A DNA stretch of 64,000 nt from Lachnospiraceae bacterium (lineage in GTDB: Bacteria; Bacillota; Clostridia; Lachnospirales; Lachnospiraceae), in contig CABIZF010000001.1 of the NCBI GenBank assembly GCA_902363135.1, positions 310,001 to 374,000 of the forward strand, given 5' to 3'. Below, piece after piece: positions 8,356-18,436 of the stretch (its first letter is position 1; the number at the start of each line of letters is the position of its first letter). The notes beneath the pieces are model-generated. The model saw only the letters and a program-made list of their open reading frames with translations, ran no database searches and was not told where the DNA came from. A program made the translations under genes and the position numbers.

Positions 8356-10194
8356 ATGTGCGGAATTGTTGGATTTACAGGTGACCATCAGGCAGCTCCG
8401 GTGCTGCTGGCAGGACTTTCAAAGCTGGAGTACCGTGGCTATGATTCAGCCGGACTGGCGGTACGCGATGGCAGTGCACCGACGACGGTCATTAAGGCGA
8501 AGGGACGCCTGAAGGTGCTCGCAGAGAAGACGAATGACGGGACGGCAGTGCCCGGAACCTGTGGTATCGGTCACACGCGCTGGGCGACACATGGGGAGCC
8601 GTCGGAGAATAATGCACATCCGCATATCAGTGATGACGGGAATGTCGTGGCTGTACACAACGGTATCATCGAGAATTATCAGGAATTGAAGGATAAGCTG
8701 ATCCGCAATGGCTATACGTTTTATTCTGAGACAGATACGGAGGTGGCGGTAAAGCTGATCGACTATTATTATAAGAAATACCTTAGTACACCGGTCGATG
8801 CGATCAACCATTCCATGATCCGTATTCGTGGCTCCTATGCGCTGGCGATCATGTTCAAGGACTATCCGGGAGAAATTTATGTGGCCCGCAAAGACAGCCC
8901 GATGGTACTCGGTATAGAAAACGGTGAGTCGTATATTGCATCGGATGTTCCGGCAATACTGAAATACACAAGAAATATTTATTATATCGGGAATCTGGAG
9001 ATGGCGCGTGTCCGCAAGGGCGAGATCACATTTTTTGACCTGAACGGCGATGAGATCGAAAAGACGCCCAAGACGATCGACTGGGATGCAGAGGCAGCGG
9101 AGAAAGCCGGCTATGAGCATTTCATGATGAAGGAGATCCATGAGCAGCCGAGAGCCATCACCGATACGTTAAACTCGGTCATCAAAGAAGAGGTGATTGA
9201 CCTTTCTGACATCGGGCTTACGGAGGAAGCGATCAAAGGTGTGGGAAGGATTTACATCGTCGCATGTGGATCTGCCTATCATGTGGGCATGGCAGCTCAG
9301 TATGTGCTGGAGGATATGGCCGGAATTCCGGTGCGCGTCGAGCTGGCATCTGAATTTCGGTATCGCAGCCTTTTGCTTGAGCCGGACAGCCTCGTAATGA
9401 TTGTCAGCCAGTCCGGAGAGACGGCAGACAGTCTCGCTGCCCTGCGGGAGGCAAAAAAGCGCGGGGTAAAGACGCTTGGTATAGTAAATGTAGTCGGTTC
9501 CTCGATCGCAAGAGAAGCGGATTCGGTATTTTATACGTTAGCCGGACCGGAGATTTCCGTAGCGACGACAAAGGCGTATAGCACGCAGCTCATCGCGATG
9601 TATGTGCTCGCGGTACAGTTTGCAAAGGTGCGTGGAAGGATTGACGAAGAGGCATATGCCGGGTATATCCGGGAGCTTTGCAGCCTGCCGGGGAAGATCG
9701 AGAAGATCATCGAGGATAAGGAGCGTCTGCAGTGGTTTGCGTCCAAGCAGGCCAATGCAAAGGACGTGTTCTTTGTAGGACGTGGAATTGACTATGCATG
9801 CTGTATGGAAGGCAGCCTGAAGATGAAGGAGATCAGCTACATTCACTCTGAGGCCTATGCAGCTGGCGAGCTCAAGCACGGGACAATCTCACTGATTGAG
9901 GATGGTACGCTGGTGATCGGTGTGCTGACTCAGCCGGAGCTCTACGAGAAGACGGTCAGCAATCTGGTCGAGTGTAAAAGCCGTGGGGCCTACCTGATGG
10001 CGGTGACGACCTACGGCAATTATAATATTGAAGATACGGCAGACTTCGTGATCTATATTCCGAAGACGGATCCGCACTTTACGGTATCGCTTGCGGTGAT
10101 CCCTCTGCAGCTGATGGGTTATTATGTATCGGTGGCGAAGGGCCTCGATGTTGATAAGCCGCGAAATCTGGCAAAGAGTGTGACAGTAGAGTAA
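8356..10194 (+). CDS. glmS: Glutamine--fructose-6-phosphate aminotransferase (isomerizing)
   Basis: A 612-residue cytoplasmic enzyme that makes glucosamine-6-phosphate from fructose-6-phosphate and glutamine, the first step toward UDP-GlcNAc and peptidoglycan. The N-terminal Ntn glutaminase begins MCGIVGF with Cys2 as nucleophile and carries EYRGYDSAG. Two SIS sugar-isomerase domains follow (SQSGETADS and ATTKAYSTQ in the first). The C-terminus KSVTVE is the canonical active-site end. AAAGGAGAG precedes the ATG. The 53-base gap to the symporter gene leaves no room for a glmS ribozyme. Confidence 0.97.
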   Translation: MCGIVGFTGDHQAAPVLLAGLSKLEYRGYDSAGLAVRDGSAPTTVIKAKGRLKVLAEKTNDGTAVPGTCGIGHTRWATHGEPSENNAHPHISDDGNVVAVHNGIIENYQELKDKLIRNGYTFYSETDTEVAVKLIDYYYKKYLSTPVDAINHSMIRIRGSYALAIMFKDYPGEIYVARKDSPMVLGIENGESYIASDVPAILKYTRNIYYIGNLEMARVRKGEITFFDLNGDEIEKTPKTIDWDAEAAEKAGYEHFMMKEIHEQPRAITDTLNSVIKEEVIDLSDIGLTEEAIKGVGRIYIVACGSAYHVGMAAQYVLEDMAGIPVRVELASEFRYRSLLLEPDSLVMIVSQSGETADSLAALREAKKRGVKTLGIVNVVGSSIAREADSVFYTLAGPEISVATTKAYSTQLIAMYVLAVQFAKVRGRIDEEAYAGYIRELCSLPGKIEKIIEDKERLQWFASKQANAKDVFFVGRGIDYACCMEGSLKMKEISYIHSEAYAAGELKHGTISLIEDGTLVIGVLTQPELYEKTVSNLVECKSRGAYLMAVTTYGNYNIEDTADFVIYIPKTDPHFTVSLAVIPLQLMGYYVSVAKGLDVDKPRNLAKSVTVE

Positions 10195-10202
10195 CGAAAA
10201 AT

Positions 10203-10272
10203 GAGCATGCTCCCCTTTGTATGCCCGGACAGGACGTTGTCTGAGCATGAAAGGGGAGCATGTTATTTTTTA
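10203..10272 (+). terminator. Intrinsic terminator after glmS, probably bidirectional
   Basis: ATGCTCCCCTTT pairs with AAAGGGGAGCAT over 12 bp, with a smaller hairpin in the loop, followed by a T-rich run. A-rich sequence on the other side would serve the convergent MATE gene. Confidence 0.8.
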
Positions 10273-10286
10273 TTATTTTATTACAA

Positions 10287-11660
10287 TTATATAGTTCTGA
10301 CCCGTTTTCCCGGCAGATGTTTGCAGATGTGATGGAATGTCAGCGTAAATACGATTCCCTTCGTGATCGATGTGAGTGTCAGTGCCCACCAGATACCGTT
10401 CAGACCAAGCGCGGTGCCGCTAAGAAGCATGGCAAGCGGGATGCGGGCACCGGTGAGCACGATGCTGATGATACTGCATAGCCGGGTACGGCCGAGGCCT
10501 GAGAGTGCGCCGATCGTCAGCAGTTCAACGGACATAAATGCTTCTGAAAATCCGATGATGATCAGGTAGTCCACAGCGATCGCGATTGCGTCCGCTTCAT
10601 GGAAGAACAGCCGTGAGATCGGAGTCGGAAAAAAGACAAACGCTGCAGTCACGAGCAGTCCCCATAAGGCAATGATTATGAATGAGATACGGTAGCCTTT
10701 GCGGATGCGGTATGAATTGCCCGCACCGTAGTTTTGTGCGGTGAAAGCATTCAGAGCGGAGCCGAAGCCGTCCGCTGTGTTCCATGAGAGCGATTCGATC
10801 TGTCCGCCGACCCGCTGTGTCGCGATCGCGGCGGCACCGAAGGAGGATACCATACGGGTCAGCACCATGGAGATGAAGCAGTAAAGTGTGCCCTGGATAG
10901 CGGTCGGAAAGCCGATCCGGAAAATATCCTTATAATAGTTTGCCGGAAACCGGGTAAAGAGCCGGATGCTCCGCAGAATATTTGGTTCCTCTGCGCGTAA
11001 GGATTTGATGAGGAGCACGAGGAATACAAGGATCTGTGCGGTGACAGTTGCGATCGCGGCACCGACCGTCTCAAGACGGGGAAACGGTCCGATCCCGAGG
11101 ATCAGCATCGGGTCAAGGATCATATTGCTGATGAGTCCGAGCAGGTTTGCCATAAGCGGTGTCTTCGAGTCTCCCTGTGCGGTGGAAAGGCCGGTCAGGG
11201 TGAGATTCAGGTATGAAAATACGAGCAATCCGCAGGTGATCAGCATGTAAGAGCGTGCGGCCGCATACGTATTTGCATCGTCAAGCTGAAAAAATCCGAG
11301 CAGCGGATCAATAAACAGTACACAGGCGGCAGAAAAGAGCAGCCCGAAGAAAAGCGAGAGCTGTATAGCGGAGGAGGCATAGCTGCGTGCCTTTTCATAG
11401 TCCCCGCGTCCGCAGGCCTGTGCAGCGTGTACCTGGCCGCCCATACGGGGCAGCGAGGCAAGCCCCTGTGAGAGCCAGACATACATGCCGCCGACACCGA
11501 CACCGGCCACAGCCTTTGCGCCGAGCATGCCGATCCATGCCATATCAGTAATGTTGTAGGCGGTTGCGAGCATGGAGGATGCCATGATTGGAAGTGCAAG
11601 CTCAGAGAGTGTTTTCAGAATCGGCCCGGAGGTCAGATTCAGAGAGGTAGTTCTTTTCAT
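10287..11660 (-). CDS. MATE-family efflux transporter
   Basis: A 457-residue protein with about 12 membrane segments and the MATE pattern (PIMASSMLATAYNITDMAWIG near the N-terminus, SQGLASLPRMGGQ in the first cytoplasmic loop region). It is clearly a different branch from the MATE protein at 5310. Members export drugs or metabolites using a cation gradient; the substrate is not predictable. The ATG follows AAAAGGAC. A predicted minus-strand promoter lies at 11,722-11,750, so it is a single-gene unit. Confidence 0.88.
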   Translation of the reverse strand: MKRTTSLNLTSGPILKTLSELALPIMASSMLATAYNITDMAWIGMLGAKAVAGVGVGGMYVWLSQGLASLPRMGGQVHAAQACGRGDYEKARSYASSAIQLSLFFGLLFSAACVLFIDPLLGFFQLDDANTYAAARSYMLITCGLLVFSYLNLTLTGLSTAQGDSKTPLMANLLGLISNMILDPMLILGIGPFPRLETVGAAIATVTAQILVFLVLLIKSLRAEEPNILRSIRLFTRFPANYYKDIFRIGFPTAIQGTLYCFISMVLTRMVSSFGAAAIATQRVGGQIESLSWNTADGFGSALNAFTAQNYGAGNSYRIRKGYRISFIIIALWGLLVTAAFVFFPTPISRLFFHEADAIAIAVDYLIIIGFSEAFMSVELLTIGALSGLGRTRLCSIISIVLTGARIPLAMLLSGTALGLNGIWWALTLTSITKGIVFTLTFHHICKHLPGKRVRTI

Positions 11661-11721
11661 AAATAGTCCTTTTCAATAATCCTTTCATCTTTCATGGGAA
11701 GAATCCCTTTTGCGTATATAA

Positions 11722-11750
11722 AGTATAATGGCACCATGTGTTTTTTGCAA
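11722..11750 (-). promoter_or_regulatory. Predicted promoter of the second MATE gene
   Basis: On the minus strand, TTGCAA (11,745-11,750) and TATACT (11,722-11,727) are separated by 17 bases. Confidence 0.5.
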
Positions 11751-11769
11751 TGCATATTTTATTCTTGTT

Positions 11770-13035
11770 TCATTCACCCTCTGCCATCTGCGTCACCGCG
11801 ACATAAACATCCTGAATTTTATACCATGTGCGGCTGCCGACGATGCCGTCCGGTGTCAGTCCGAAGATACGCTGGAAGGTACGGACGGCATTTTGAGTCG
11901 CTTCGCCGAAGATGCCGTCCGGGACGACCTTTGGGATCAGCGGATAGTTGTCGGAAATGCGGTTGAGCTGTTCCTGAATTTTCATGACCTCACTGCCGCG
12001 GCTGCCGATGGAGAGCGGGTAGCCGGGATACGAGGCGGGGACGCCGGAGACCTCTTCTGCAGTGTTGATATAGATGCTGCCTCCGTAAAAGGCGCGCAGA
12101 ATTTCGATTGCCGAGTAGCCTTGCTCTCCTAAGGTCTTGCTTTCCCACTGGCGCATCCACTGCGGACACTGTACCTGTCTGCCGTCGCAGTATTGGGTGA
12201 GCAGCGGCTGGCGGATGTTCGGTCGGGAGAGGTAATTGAGAAAGACGTCTTCCACGGCGTTGTCGATGCTTTCAAATACGTTGCGCCCGTAGATCCATTT
12301 CTGGTCAAAGGCAGTCGAAGAGGTGATCGTGAACGGGTAGCCCTTGTTCCGGTAAAATTCTGTGTAGATGCGGTTCATTGTGAACGATTCAATTGCGAGA
12401 ATGTTTGCAACCAGCGTCTCATAGGGCCAGGTCGCATAGATTTCGCTGCTCGCCACATTTTTGATGTAATCCTTGTATTTCACATAATAATCGCCGGCGG
12501 TGGAGTCACGCGGTGTGCCGTCATGTACGACGACATATTCCGGGACGACGACGCGGTCAAGAACGATCTCCCCGCTCGATGTGATCGGTTTGACCTCGGA
12601 TTCAGCGATTTTCGGCGGATAATTTCCGTACAACGTGTGAGCCGGTATCACGATGATGTTACGTGAGTTTTCCGATCCGGAAGGGCGCAGGGTCACAGTC
12701 TGAAAGGAGAGCTGACGGCTGAAAAGCTCTGTCCCGCTCACGACGGCGGTCTCATAGCCCGGGGAGGAGATGCGCAGAGTATATTCTGCATAGGGTGCAA
12801 GCTCTGAATCCGGATTGAGGCTGTATTCAACCGGAGGTGCATTTAAGGTCAGCACCTCCGTCTGTCCGGCAGAGTTGGTGTGCACCTCCTCCAGTGTGGT
12901 TTCCGGATCACCGGTATAAGAGATCGAGACAGCAGCATTTTCGACCGGAAGGTTCTGCTCTGATACGGCGCGTACCTGCAGCTGCCCCTGATCAATGAAA
13001 TCGTTTTGCGTGGCCTGAATCATAGAACGATACAT
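11770..13035 (-). CDS. SleC-like spore cortex-lytic / peptidoglycan-binding protein
   Basis: A 421-residue protein. Residues ~15-150 look like two beta-rich, carboxypeptidase-regulatory-like repeats. Residues ~170-335 resemble the SpoIID-like catalytic region of clostridial SleC (VVVHDGTPRD, YKDYIKNVASSEIYATWP, ITSSTAFDQ). Residues ~345-410 form a peptidoglycan-binding type 1 domain (GSRGSEVMKIQEQLNRI, PDGIFGEATQNAVRTFQ). SleC-type enzymes degrade spore cortex during germination. No classical signal peptide is visible. The ATG has AAAGGAGA upstream. It supports a spore-forming host. Confidence 0.8.
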   Translation of the reverse strand: MYRSMIQATQNDFIDQGQLQVRAVSEQNLPVENAAVSISYTGDPETTLEEVHTNSAGQTEVLTLNAPPVEYSLNPDSELAPYAEYTLRISSPGYETAVVSGTELFSRQLSFQTVTLRPSGSENSRNIIVIPAHTLYGNYPPKIAESEVKPITSSGEIVLDRVVVPEYVVVHDGTPRDSTAGDYYVKYKDYIKNVASSEIYATWPYETLVANILAIESFTMNRIYTEFYRNKGYPFTITSSTAFDQKWIYGRNVFESIDNAVEDVFLNYLSRPNIRQPLLTQYCDGRQVQCPQWMRQWESKTLGEQGYSAIEILRAFYGGSIYINTAEEVSGVPASYPGYPLSIGSRGSEVMKIQEQLNRISDNYPLIPKVVPDGIFGEATQNAVRTFQRIFGLTPDGIVGSRTWYKIQDVYVAVTQMAEGE

Positions 13036-13114
13036 AAATACGTCTCCTTTTTCATGAAAAAATAGAAAGCAGACAGCTCATTTTATTCCTGTCATAAATA
13101 TATGCAGTTAGATA

Positions 13115-13143
13115 TTGAAATTTCCGGCGGGATGTGGTAGAAT
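13115..13143 (+). promoter_or_regulatory. Predicted carAB promoter
   Basis: TTGAAA at 13,115-13,120, 17-base spacer, TAGAAT at 13,138-13,143. The leader to carA is about 52 nt and shows no obvious attenuator. Confidence 0.6.
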
Positions 13144-13201
13144 CGTAACAATTTGAGCAAAAATAAGTAAACTACTTCTGAGAAAGGAATACGGTGATAA
13201 T

Positions 13202-14275
13202 ATGAAAGCATTTCTGATACTGGAAGACGGCACCGTTTTTACAGGCCAGAGCATCGGCGCTCCTCGCGAGGTAATCAGTGAGATCGTTTTTAACACATCA
13301 ATGACCGGTTATCTGGAGGTTCTGACCGATCCATCTTACGCAGGACAGGCTGTTGTGATGACTTATCCGCTGATTGGCAATTACGGCATCTGTTATGAGG
13401 ATATGGAGTCAGACAGACCCTGGCTTGACGCATTTATTGTCCGTGAGTTATCCCGCATCCCGAGCAACTTCCGTTCAGAGGATACGATTCAGAATTTTCT
13501 TTTAAAATATGACATTCCTGGTATCGCAGGGATTGACACAAGAGCTCTTACCAAGATTCTCCGTGAGAAAGGCACTATGAATGGCTGTATCACTACGGAT
13601 GAACATTATCAGATCGATGACATTCTCCCGAAATTAAAAGCATATACGACCGGAAAAGTGGTAGAAAAGGTTACTTGTAAGGAAAAGTATGTCCTTGAGG
13701 GCGACGGACCGAAGGTAGCGCTTCTGGATCTGGGCGCAAAGCGTAACATTGCACGTTCCTTAAATGAGCGCGGCTGTGAGGTGACGGTATATCCGGCGCT
13801 TACGTCTGCGGAAGAGATTCTGGCAGCCAATCCGGACGGCATCATGCTTTCAAACGGACCGGGAGACCCGAAGGAGTGCACATCTGTGATCGAGGAGATC
13901 CGAAAGCTCTATGCATCCGATATCCCGATCTTTGCGATCTGTCTCGGACATCAGCTGATGGCGCTTGCGAACGGTGCGGATACACATAAAATGAAATACG
14001 GACACCGCGGCGGCAACCATCCGGTGCGTGATCTTTCCGACGGGCGCGTTTACATTTCTTCCCAGAACCACGGATATGTCGTGGATACCGACAATCTGGA
14101 TCCGTCCGTTGCCGTACCGGCGTTTGAGAATGTCAACGATGGCACGAATGAGGGGCTGTCCTACACCGGAAAGAACATCTTTACCGTACAGTACCATCCG
14201 GAGGCATGCCCGGGACCGCGCGATTCCGCATACCTGTTTGACCGTTTTATGAAAATGATGGAGGAGAGTAAATAA
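13202..14275 (+). CDS. carA: Carbamoyl-phosphate synthase small (glutaminase) subunit
   Basis: A 357-residue glutamine amidotransferase that supplies ammonia to CarB for carbamoyl phosphate, used in pyrimidine and arginine synthesis. The N-terminal CPSase small-chain domain (FLILEDGTVFTGQSIGA) is followed by a class I amidotransferase domain with nucleophile Cys247 in FAICLGHQ and the His332/Glu334 pair in QYHPEA. The start has AGAAAGGA upstream. Its TAA overlaps the carB ATG by one base (TAATG), so the subunits are translationally coupled. Confidence 0.97.
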   Translation: MKAFLILEDGTVFTGQSIGAPREVISEIVFNTSMTGYLEVLTDPSYAGQAVVMTYPLIGNYGICYEDMESDRPWLDAFIVRELSRIPSNFRSEDTIQNFLLKYDIPGIAGIDTRALTKILREKGTMNGCITTDEHYQIDDILPKLKAYTTGKVVEKVTCKEKYVLEGDGPKVALLDLGAKRNIARSLNERGCEVTVYPALTSAEEILAANPDGIMLSNGPGDPKECTSVIEEIRKLYASDIPIFAICLGHQLMALANGADTHKMKYGHRGGNHPVRDLSDGRVYISSQNHGYVVDTDNLDPSVAVPAFENVNDGTNEGLSYTGKNIFTVQYHPEACPGPRDSAYLFDRFMKMMEESK

Positions 14276-17200
14276 TGCCGAAGAATCCAGAGATTAAAAA
14301 AGTACTTATGATTGGCTCCGGCCCGATCATCATCGGACAGGCAGCAGAGTTTGACTATGCAGGTACGCAGGCGTGCCGTTCTCTGAAGGAGGAAGGTATC
14401 GAGGTTGTTCTTCTGAACTCGAACCCGGCGACCATCATGACAGATAAAGACATCGCAGACAAGGTCTACATCGAGCCGCTCACGGTCGAGGTCGTAGAGC
14501 AACTGATCTTAAAGGAACAGCCGGACAGTGTATTGCCGACTCTGGGTGGACAGGCCGGGCTGAATCTGGCGATGGAGCTTGAGGAGCGTGGATTTTTAAA
14601 GGAGCACAATGTGCGCCTGATCGGTACGACTGCTGAGACGATCAAAAAAGCAGAGGACCGTCAGGAATTCAAGGATACGATGGAAAAGATCGGAGAACCG
14701 GTAGCGGCCTCCAAGGTCGTGCATACGGTACCGGAGGGTGTTGAATTTACCCAGACGATCGGTTATCCGGTCGTACTGCGCCCGGCTTATACGCTTGGCG
14801 GCAGCGGCGGCGGAATCGCACACAACTATCAGGAGCTCGTTGAGATTCTGGAAAACGGTCTGCGTCTTTCTCGTGTCGGAGAGGTATTAGTGGAGCGCTG
14901 CATCGCGGGCTGGAAGGAGATCGAGTATGAGGTAATGCGCGACTCCGCAGGAAATGTGATCACGGTCTGCAATATGGAGAACATCGATCCGGTCGGCGTA
15001 CACACCGGAGACAGTATCGTAGTGGCACCGTCCCAGACGCTGGGCGACAAGGAGTATCAGATGCTCCGTACGTCTGCATTGAACATCATCAGCGAGCTGA
15101 AGATCACCGGAGGCTGCAATGTGCAGTTTGCCCTGAATCCGGACAGCTTCGAGTACTGCGTCATCGAAGTAAATCCGCGTGTCAGCCGTTCCTCTGCACT
15201 GGCTTCCAAGGCGACGGGTTATCCGATCGCGAAGGTAGCGGCGAAGATTGCGCTTGGCTACACCCTGGATGAGATCAAGAATGCGATTACCGGAAAGACC
15301 TATGCGAGCTTTGAGCCGATGCTGGATTACTGCGTCGTAAAGATGCCGCGTCTTCCGTTTGATAAATTCATCAGCGCGAGCCGGAAGCTGACGACACAGA
15401 TGAAGGCGACCGGTGAGGTCATGAGTATCGCAAACAATTTTGAGGGTGGTCTGATGAAGGCGATCCGTTCCCTGGAGCAGCATGTAGACAGCCTGCTTTC
15501 CTATGATTTTTCCGGTCTGGATGAGGATGCGCTGCGCCGTCAGCTCTCTGTTGTGGACGACCGTCGGATCTGGGTCATCGCAGAGGCGATCCGCAGAGGC
15601 TTCTCCTATGAGGAGATTCATGACATTACAAAAATTGATGTATGGTTTATTGATAAGCTTGCGATTCTTGTTGAGATGGAGCAGGCACTGCAGAGCCAGC
15701 CGCTGACTGTGGAGCTTCTGCAGGAAGCAAAACGCATCGAGTTCCCGGATAATGTTATCGCGCGCCTGACCGGCAGGACCGAGCAGGAGATCAGGGATAT
15801 GCGCTATGCCAATGGCATTGTGGCAGCATTTAAGATGGTTGATACGTGTGCGGCAGAATTTGCGGCTGAGACTCCGTATTACTACTCCGTATTCGGCAGC
15901 GAGAATGAGGCGGTTGAGACGAGTGGCAAGAAGAAGGTGCTTGTGCTTGGTTCCGGCCCGATCCGGATCGGCCAGGGTATCGAGTTTGATTTTTGCTCCG
16001 TACACAGCACCTGGGCCTTTGCGAAGGAAGGCTATGAGACCATCATCATCAATAATAACCCGGAGACGGTAAGTACCGATTTCGATATCGCAGATAAGCT
16101 GTATTTTGAGCCGCTGACCCCGGAGGATGTCGAGAGCATCGTGAATCTGGAGCATCCGGACGGAGCAGTTGTGCAGTTTGGCGGACAGACAGCGATCAAG
16201 CTGACCGAGGCTCTGATGAAGATGGGTGTGCCGATCCTCGGAACATCCGCAGAGAATGTAGACCGTGCGGAGGACCGTGAGCTGTTTGACGAGGTGCTGG
16301 AAAAATGTAGCATCCCGCGTCCGTCCGGACACACTGTATTTACGGCGGAAGAGGCGAAAAAGGCAGCGCATGAGCTTGGCTATCCGGTACTCGTCCGGCC
16401 GTCTTATGTACTCGGCGGTCAGGGCATGCAGATCGCGATCAATGATGAGGATGTGGATGCATTTATCGGTATCATCAACCGGATTGCACAGGAACACCCG
16501 ATCCTCGTTGACAAATATCTGGTCGGCAAGGAGATTGAGGTCGATGCGGTATGCGACGGCGAAGATGTGCTGATTCCTGGTATCATGGAGCACATTGAGC
16601 GTGCGGGCATCCATTCCGGAGACAGCATCTCCGTTTATCCGGCACAGAGCATTTCTCCGAAGATCAAGCGAGTGATTGAGGATTATACGCGGAAGCTGGC
16701 AAAGGAGCTGCATGTCATCGGACTGATCAACATCCAGTTTATTGTGAGCAATGATGAGGTATATGTCATCGAGGTCAACCCGCGTTCTTCCCGTACTGTT
16801 CCGTACATCAGCAAGGTGACAGGTATCCCGATCGTACCGCTTGCAACAAAAGTCATTCTCGGCAGCAAGATCCGCGATCTTGGATATGAGCCGGGACTGC
16901 AGCCGGAGGCTGACTATTTTGCGATTAAGATGCCGGTATTCTCCTTCGAGAAGATTCGTGGCGCGGATATCAGCCTCGGGCCGGAGATGAAGTCGACCGG
17001 TGAGTGCCTTGGTATCGCGAAGACCTTTGATGAGGCACTCTACAAGGCATTTCTTGGCGCCGGCATCAATCTGCCGAAGCACAAGAACATGATTATCACA
17101 GTAAAGGATTCGGATAAGCTTGAAGTGCTTGACATCGCCCGCCGTTTTGAGGCGATCGGCTACCGTATTTTCGCGACGCGCGGCACGGCCCGGGCGCTGC

Positions 17201-17481
17201 AGGAGCATGGTATTCATGCGAACCAGATCAACAAGATCGAAGGTGAGTCGCCGAATCTGATGGATCTGATCCTCGGACATGAGATCGACCTCGTTATCGA
17301 TACACCGTCTCAGGGTGTCGAGCATGCAAAGGACGGCTTCCTGATCCGCAGGAACGCGATTGAGACAGGTGTGAATGTCCTGACTGCTCTTGATACGGCG
17401 CAGGCACTGATCACGAGTCTGGAAAACAACAACATCAATAAGCTGTCACTGATCGATATTGCGACGGTGGCGACGCGATAG
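14275..17481 (+). CDS. carB: Carbamoyl-phosphate synthase large subunit
   Basis: A 1068-residue enzyme of normal length for CarB. Two homologous ATP-grasp halves are visible, each beginning with a Gly-rich motif (VLMIGSGPIIIGQAAEFDYA at 11-30; VLVLGSGPIRIGQGIEFD near 556). Each has the LRPAYTLGGSGGG or VRPSYVLGGQGMQ nucleotide loop. The C-terminal ~130 residues are the MGS-like allosteric domain. It uses bicarbonate, two ATP and ammonia from CarA. It is the second gene of a carAB operon and is followed by a strong terminator. Confidence 0.97.
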   Translation: MPKNPEIKKVLMIGSGPIIIGQAAEFDYAGTQACRSLKEEGIEVVLLNSNPATIMTDKDIADKVYIEPLTVEVVEQLILKEQPDSVLPTLGGQAGLNLAMELEERGFLKEHNVRLIGTTAETIKKAEDRQEFKDTMEKIGEPVAASKVVHTVPEGVEFTQTIGYPVVLRPAYTLGGSGGGIAHNYQELVEILENGLRLSRVGEVLVERCIAGWKEIEYEVMRDSAGNVITVCNMENIDPVGVHTGDSIVVAPSQTLGDKEYQMLRTSALNIISELKITGGCNVQFALNPDSFEYCVIEVNPRVSRSSALASKATGYPIAKVAAKIALGYTLDEIKNAITGKTYASFEPMLDYCVVKMPRLPFDKFISASRKLTTQMKATGEVMSIANNFEGGLMKAIRSLEQHVDSLLSYDFSGLDEDALRRQLSVVDDRRIWVIAEAIRRGFSYEEIHDITKIDVWFIDKLAILVEMEQALQSQPLTVELLQEAKRIEFPDNVIARLTGRTEQEIRDMRYANGIVAAFKMVDTCAAEFAAETPYYYSVFGSENEAVETSGKKKVLVLGSGPIRIGQGIEFDFCSVHSTWAFAKEGYETIIINNNPETVSTDFDIADKLYFEPLTPEDVESIVNLEHPDGAVVQFGGQTAIKLTEALMKMGVPILGTSAENVDRAEDRELFDEVLEKCSIPRPSGHTVFTAEEAKKAAHELGYPVLVRPSYVLGGQGMQIAINDEDVDAFIGIINRIAQEHPILVDKYLVGKEIEVDAVCDGEDVLIPGIMEHIERAGIHSGDSISVYPAQSISPKIKRVIEDYTRKLAKELHVIGLINIQFIVSNDEVYVIEVNPRSSRTVPYISKVTGIPIVPLATKVILGSKIRDLGYEPGLQPEADYFAIKMPVFSFEKIRGADISLGPEMKSTGECLGIAKTFDEALYKAFLGAGINLPKHKNMIITVKDSDKLEVLDIARRFEAIGYRIFATRGTARALQEHGIHANQINKIEGESPNLMDLILGHEIDLVIDTPSQGVEHAKDGFLIRRNAIETGVNVLTALDTAQALITSLENNNINKLSLIDIATVATR

Positions 17482-17495
17482 GGTAAAAATGAATC

Positions 17496-17540
17496 GGGTC
17501 TGTGCTGCAGTTGGAGTGAACTGCAGCACGGCCTGTTTTT
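17496..17540 (+). terminator. Intrinsic terminator of carAB
   Basis: An 11-bp perfect stem (GTGCTGCAGTT with AACTGCAGCAC) and a 6-base loop are followed by GGCCTGTTTTTG. Confidence 0.85.
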
Positions 17541-17679
17541 GTATGCAGATTTGATTTTGGCATAAATTTACAGCCCCTTCACAGAAAATTTATCCGGATT
17601 TGCTTGCAAAAAAGAGGCGATCGGCGTACACTGTGGAAGGAAATCAGAAACGACTGGGTAATTGGAGGAATCAATACAA

Positions 17680-18291
17680 ATGCGTAAAAAATCACATATA
17701 TCACTTGCAGGTTATCTCGTGCGAGAAATGAATTTAGAGGAGTTTGACCGTCATAAGAAGGCATTTTATCTTGGCTCGATTCTGCCGGATCTGACACCGA
17801 AGATGATCACATCTCCGCATGAATTCCAGACCTCTTATGAGGAGCTGCAGGGAAGGATTCATACACTTTTGCAGGATGCGGGCACAGGCGATTATAAGGA
17901 GCGGGTACTGTTTCGCCGGATGGGCGTCGTGATGCATTATCTCGCAGACTATTTTACCTTTCCGCACAATGTCACCTATGGCGGGAGCCTGAAGGATCAT
18001 TGCCTGTACGAACGCGATATGAAGCATGCGCTCAGAAGCTATGTGCGCACGTCCGAGGCACAGCAGATCTTCCGGCTGCAGCAGATGCGGCAGGGCCAGA
18101 TCCGCACGGCGAACGAGCTGTTTGCCTATATTGAGAGGATGCACCGCGATTATCTGCGACATCCGCATTCTGCGCAGGACGACTGTCGCTGGATCGTGGA
18201 GCTGTGCTCCTGGGTGATGATCGGGATGGTAAATATCATTGCATCATTCGGAGTGCGTGGAGAGCCGGTGGAGTATCACTGCGCGGGGTGA
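17680..18291 (+). CDS. Zinc-dependent phospholipase C-family protein
   Basis: A 203-residue protein resembling the short zinc-dependent phospholipase C/S1-P1-like group. Conserved metal-ligand candidates are the HISLAGY His, the LGSILPDLTP Asp, the VVMHYLADYFTFPHN His/Asp cluster and a later H..YL segment. No signal peptide is visible, unlike secreted clostridial phospholipases, so it may be a cytoplasmic hydrolase of unknown substrate. The ATG at 17,680 is chosen because GGAGG lies 11 bases upstream; the in-frame TTG at 17,662 has no ribosome binding site. Confidence 0.75.
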   Translation: MRKKSHISLAGYLVREMNLEEFDRHKKAFYLGSILPDLTPKMITSPHEFQTSYEELQGRIHTLLQDAGTGDYKERVLFRRMGVVMHYLADYFTFPHNVTYGGSLKDHCLYERDMKHALRSYVRTSEAQQIFRLQQMRQGQIRTANELFAYIERMHRDYLRHPHSAQDDCRWIVELCSWVMIGMVNIIASFGVRGEPVEYHCAG

Positions 18292-18312
18292 ATTATCCTA
18301 TAATGCTTATGG

Positions 18313-18364
18313 AAAAAAGTGTGGCTGTCAGGAGTAAATGTTTCTGATGACCGCACTTTTTTGG
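18313..18364 (+). terminator. Intrinsic terminator
   Basis: An arm beginning AAAAAAGTGTGGCTGTCAG pairs with CTGATGACCGCACTTTTTT (G-U tolerated) around a 12-base loop, ending in a T run. Confidence 0.8.
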
Positions 18365-18407
18365 CTTTAATCATAAATACATTTCCGAAACAGGACTATA
18401 TTTCGTA

Positions 18408-18436
18408 TTGTTGTTTGAGAAAGAATCTGATATGAT
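18408..18436 (+). promoter_or_regulatory. Predicted promoter upstream of the SPFH operon
   Basis: TTGTTG at 18,408-18,413, 17-base spacer, TATGAT at 18,431-18,436. The -10 box runs straight into repeat copy 2, which would form most of a ~250-nt leader. Confidence 0.45.

Noticed and set aside
14887..17325. Long open frame antisense to carB
   Set aside because: The 812-codon minus-strand frame has no ribosome binding site or family pattern and is explained by carB codon bias.
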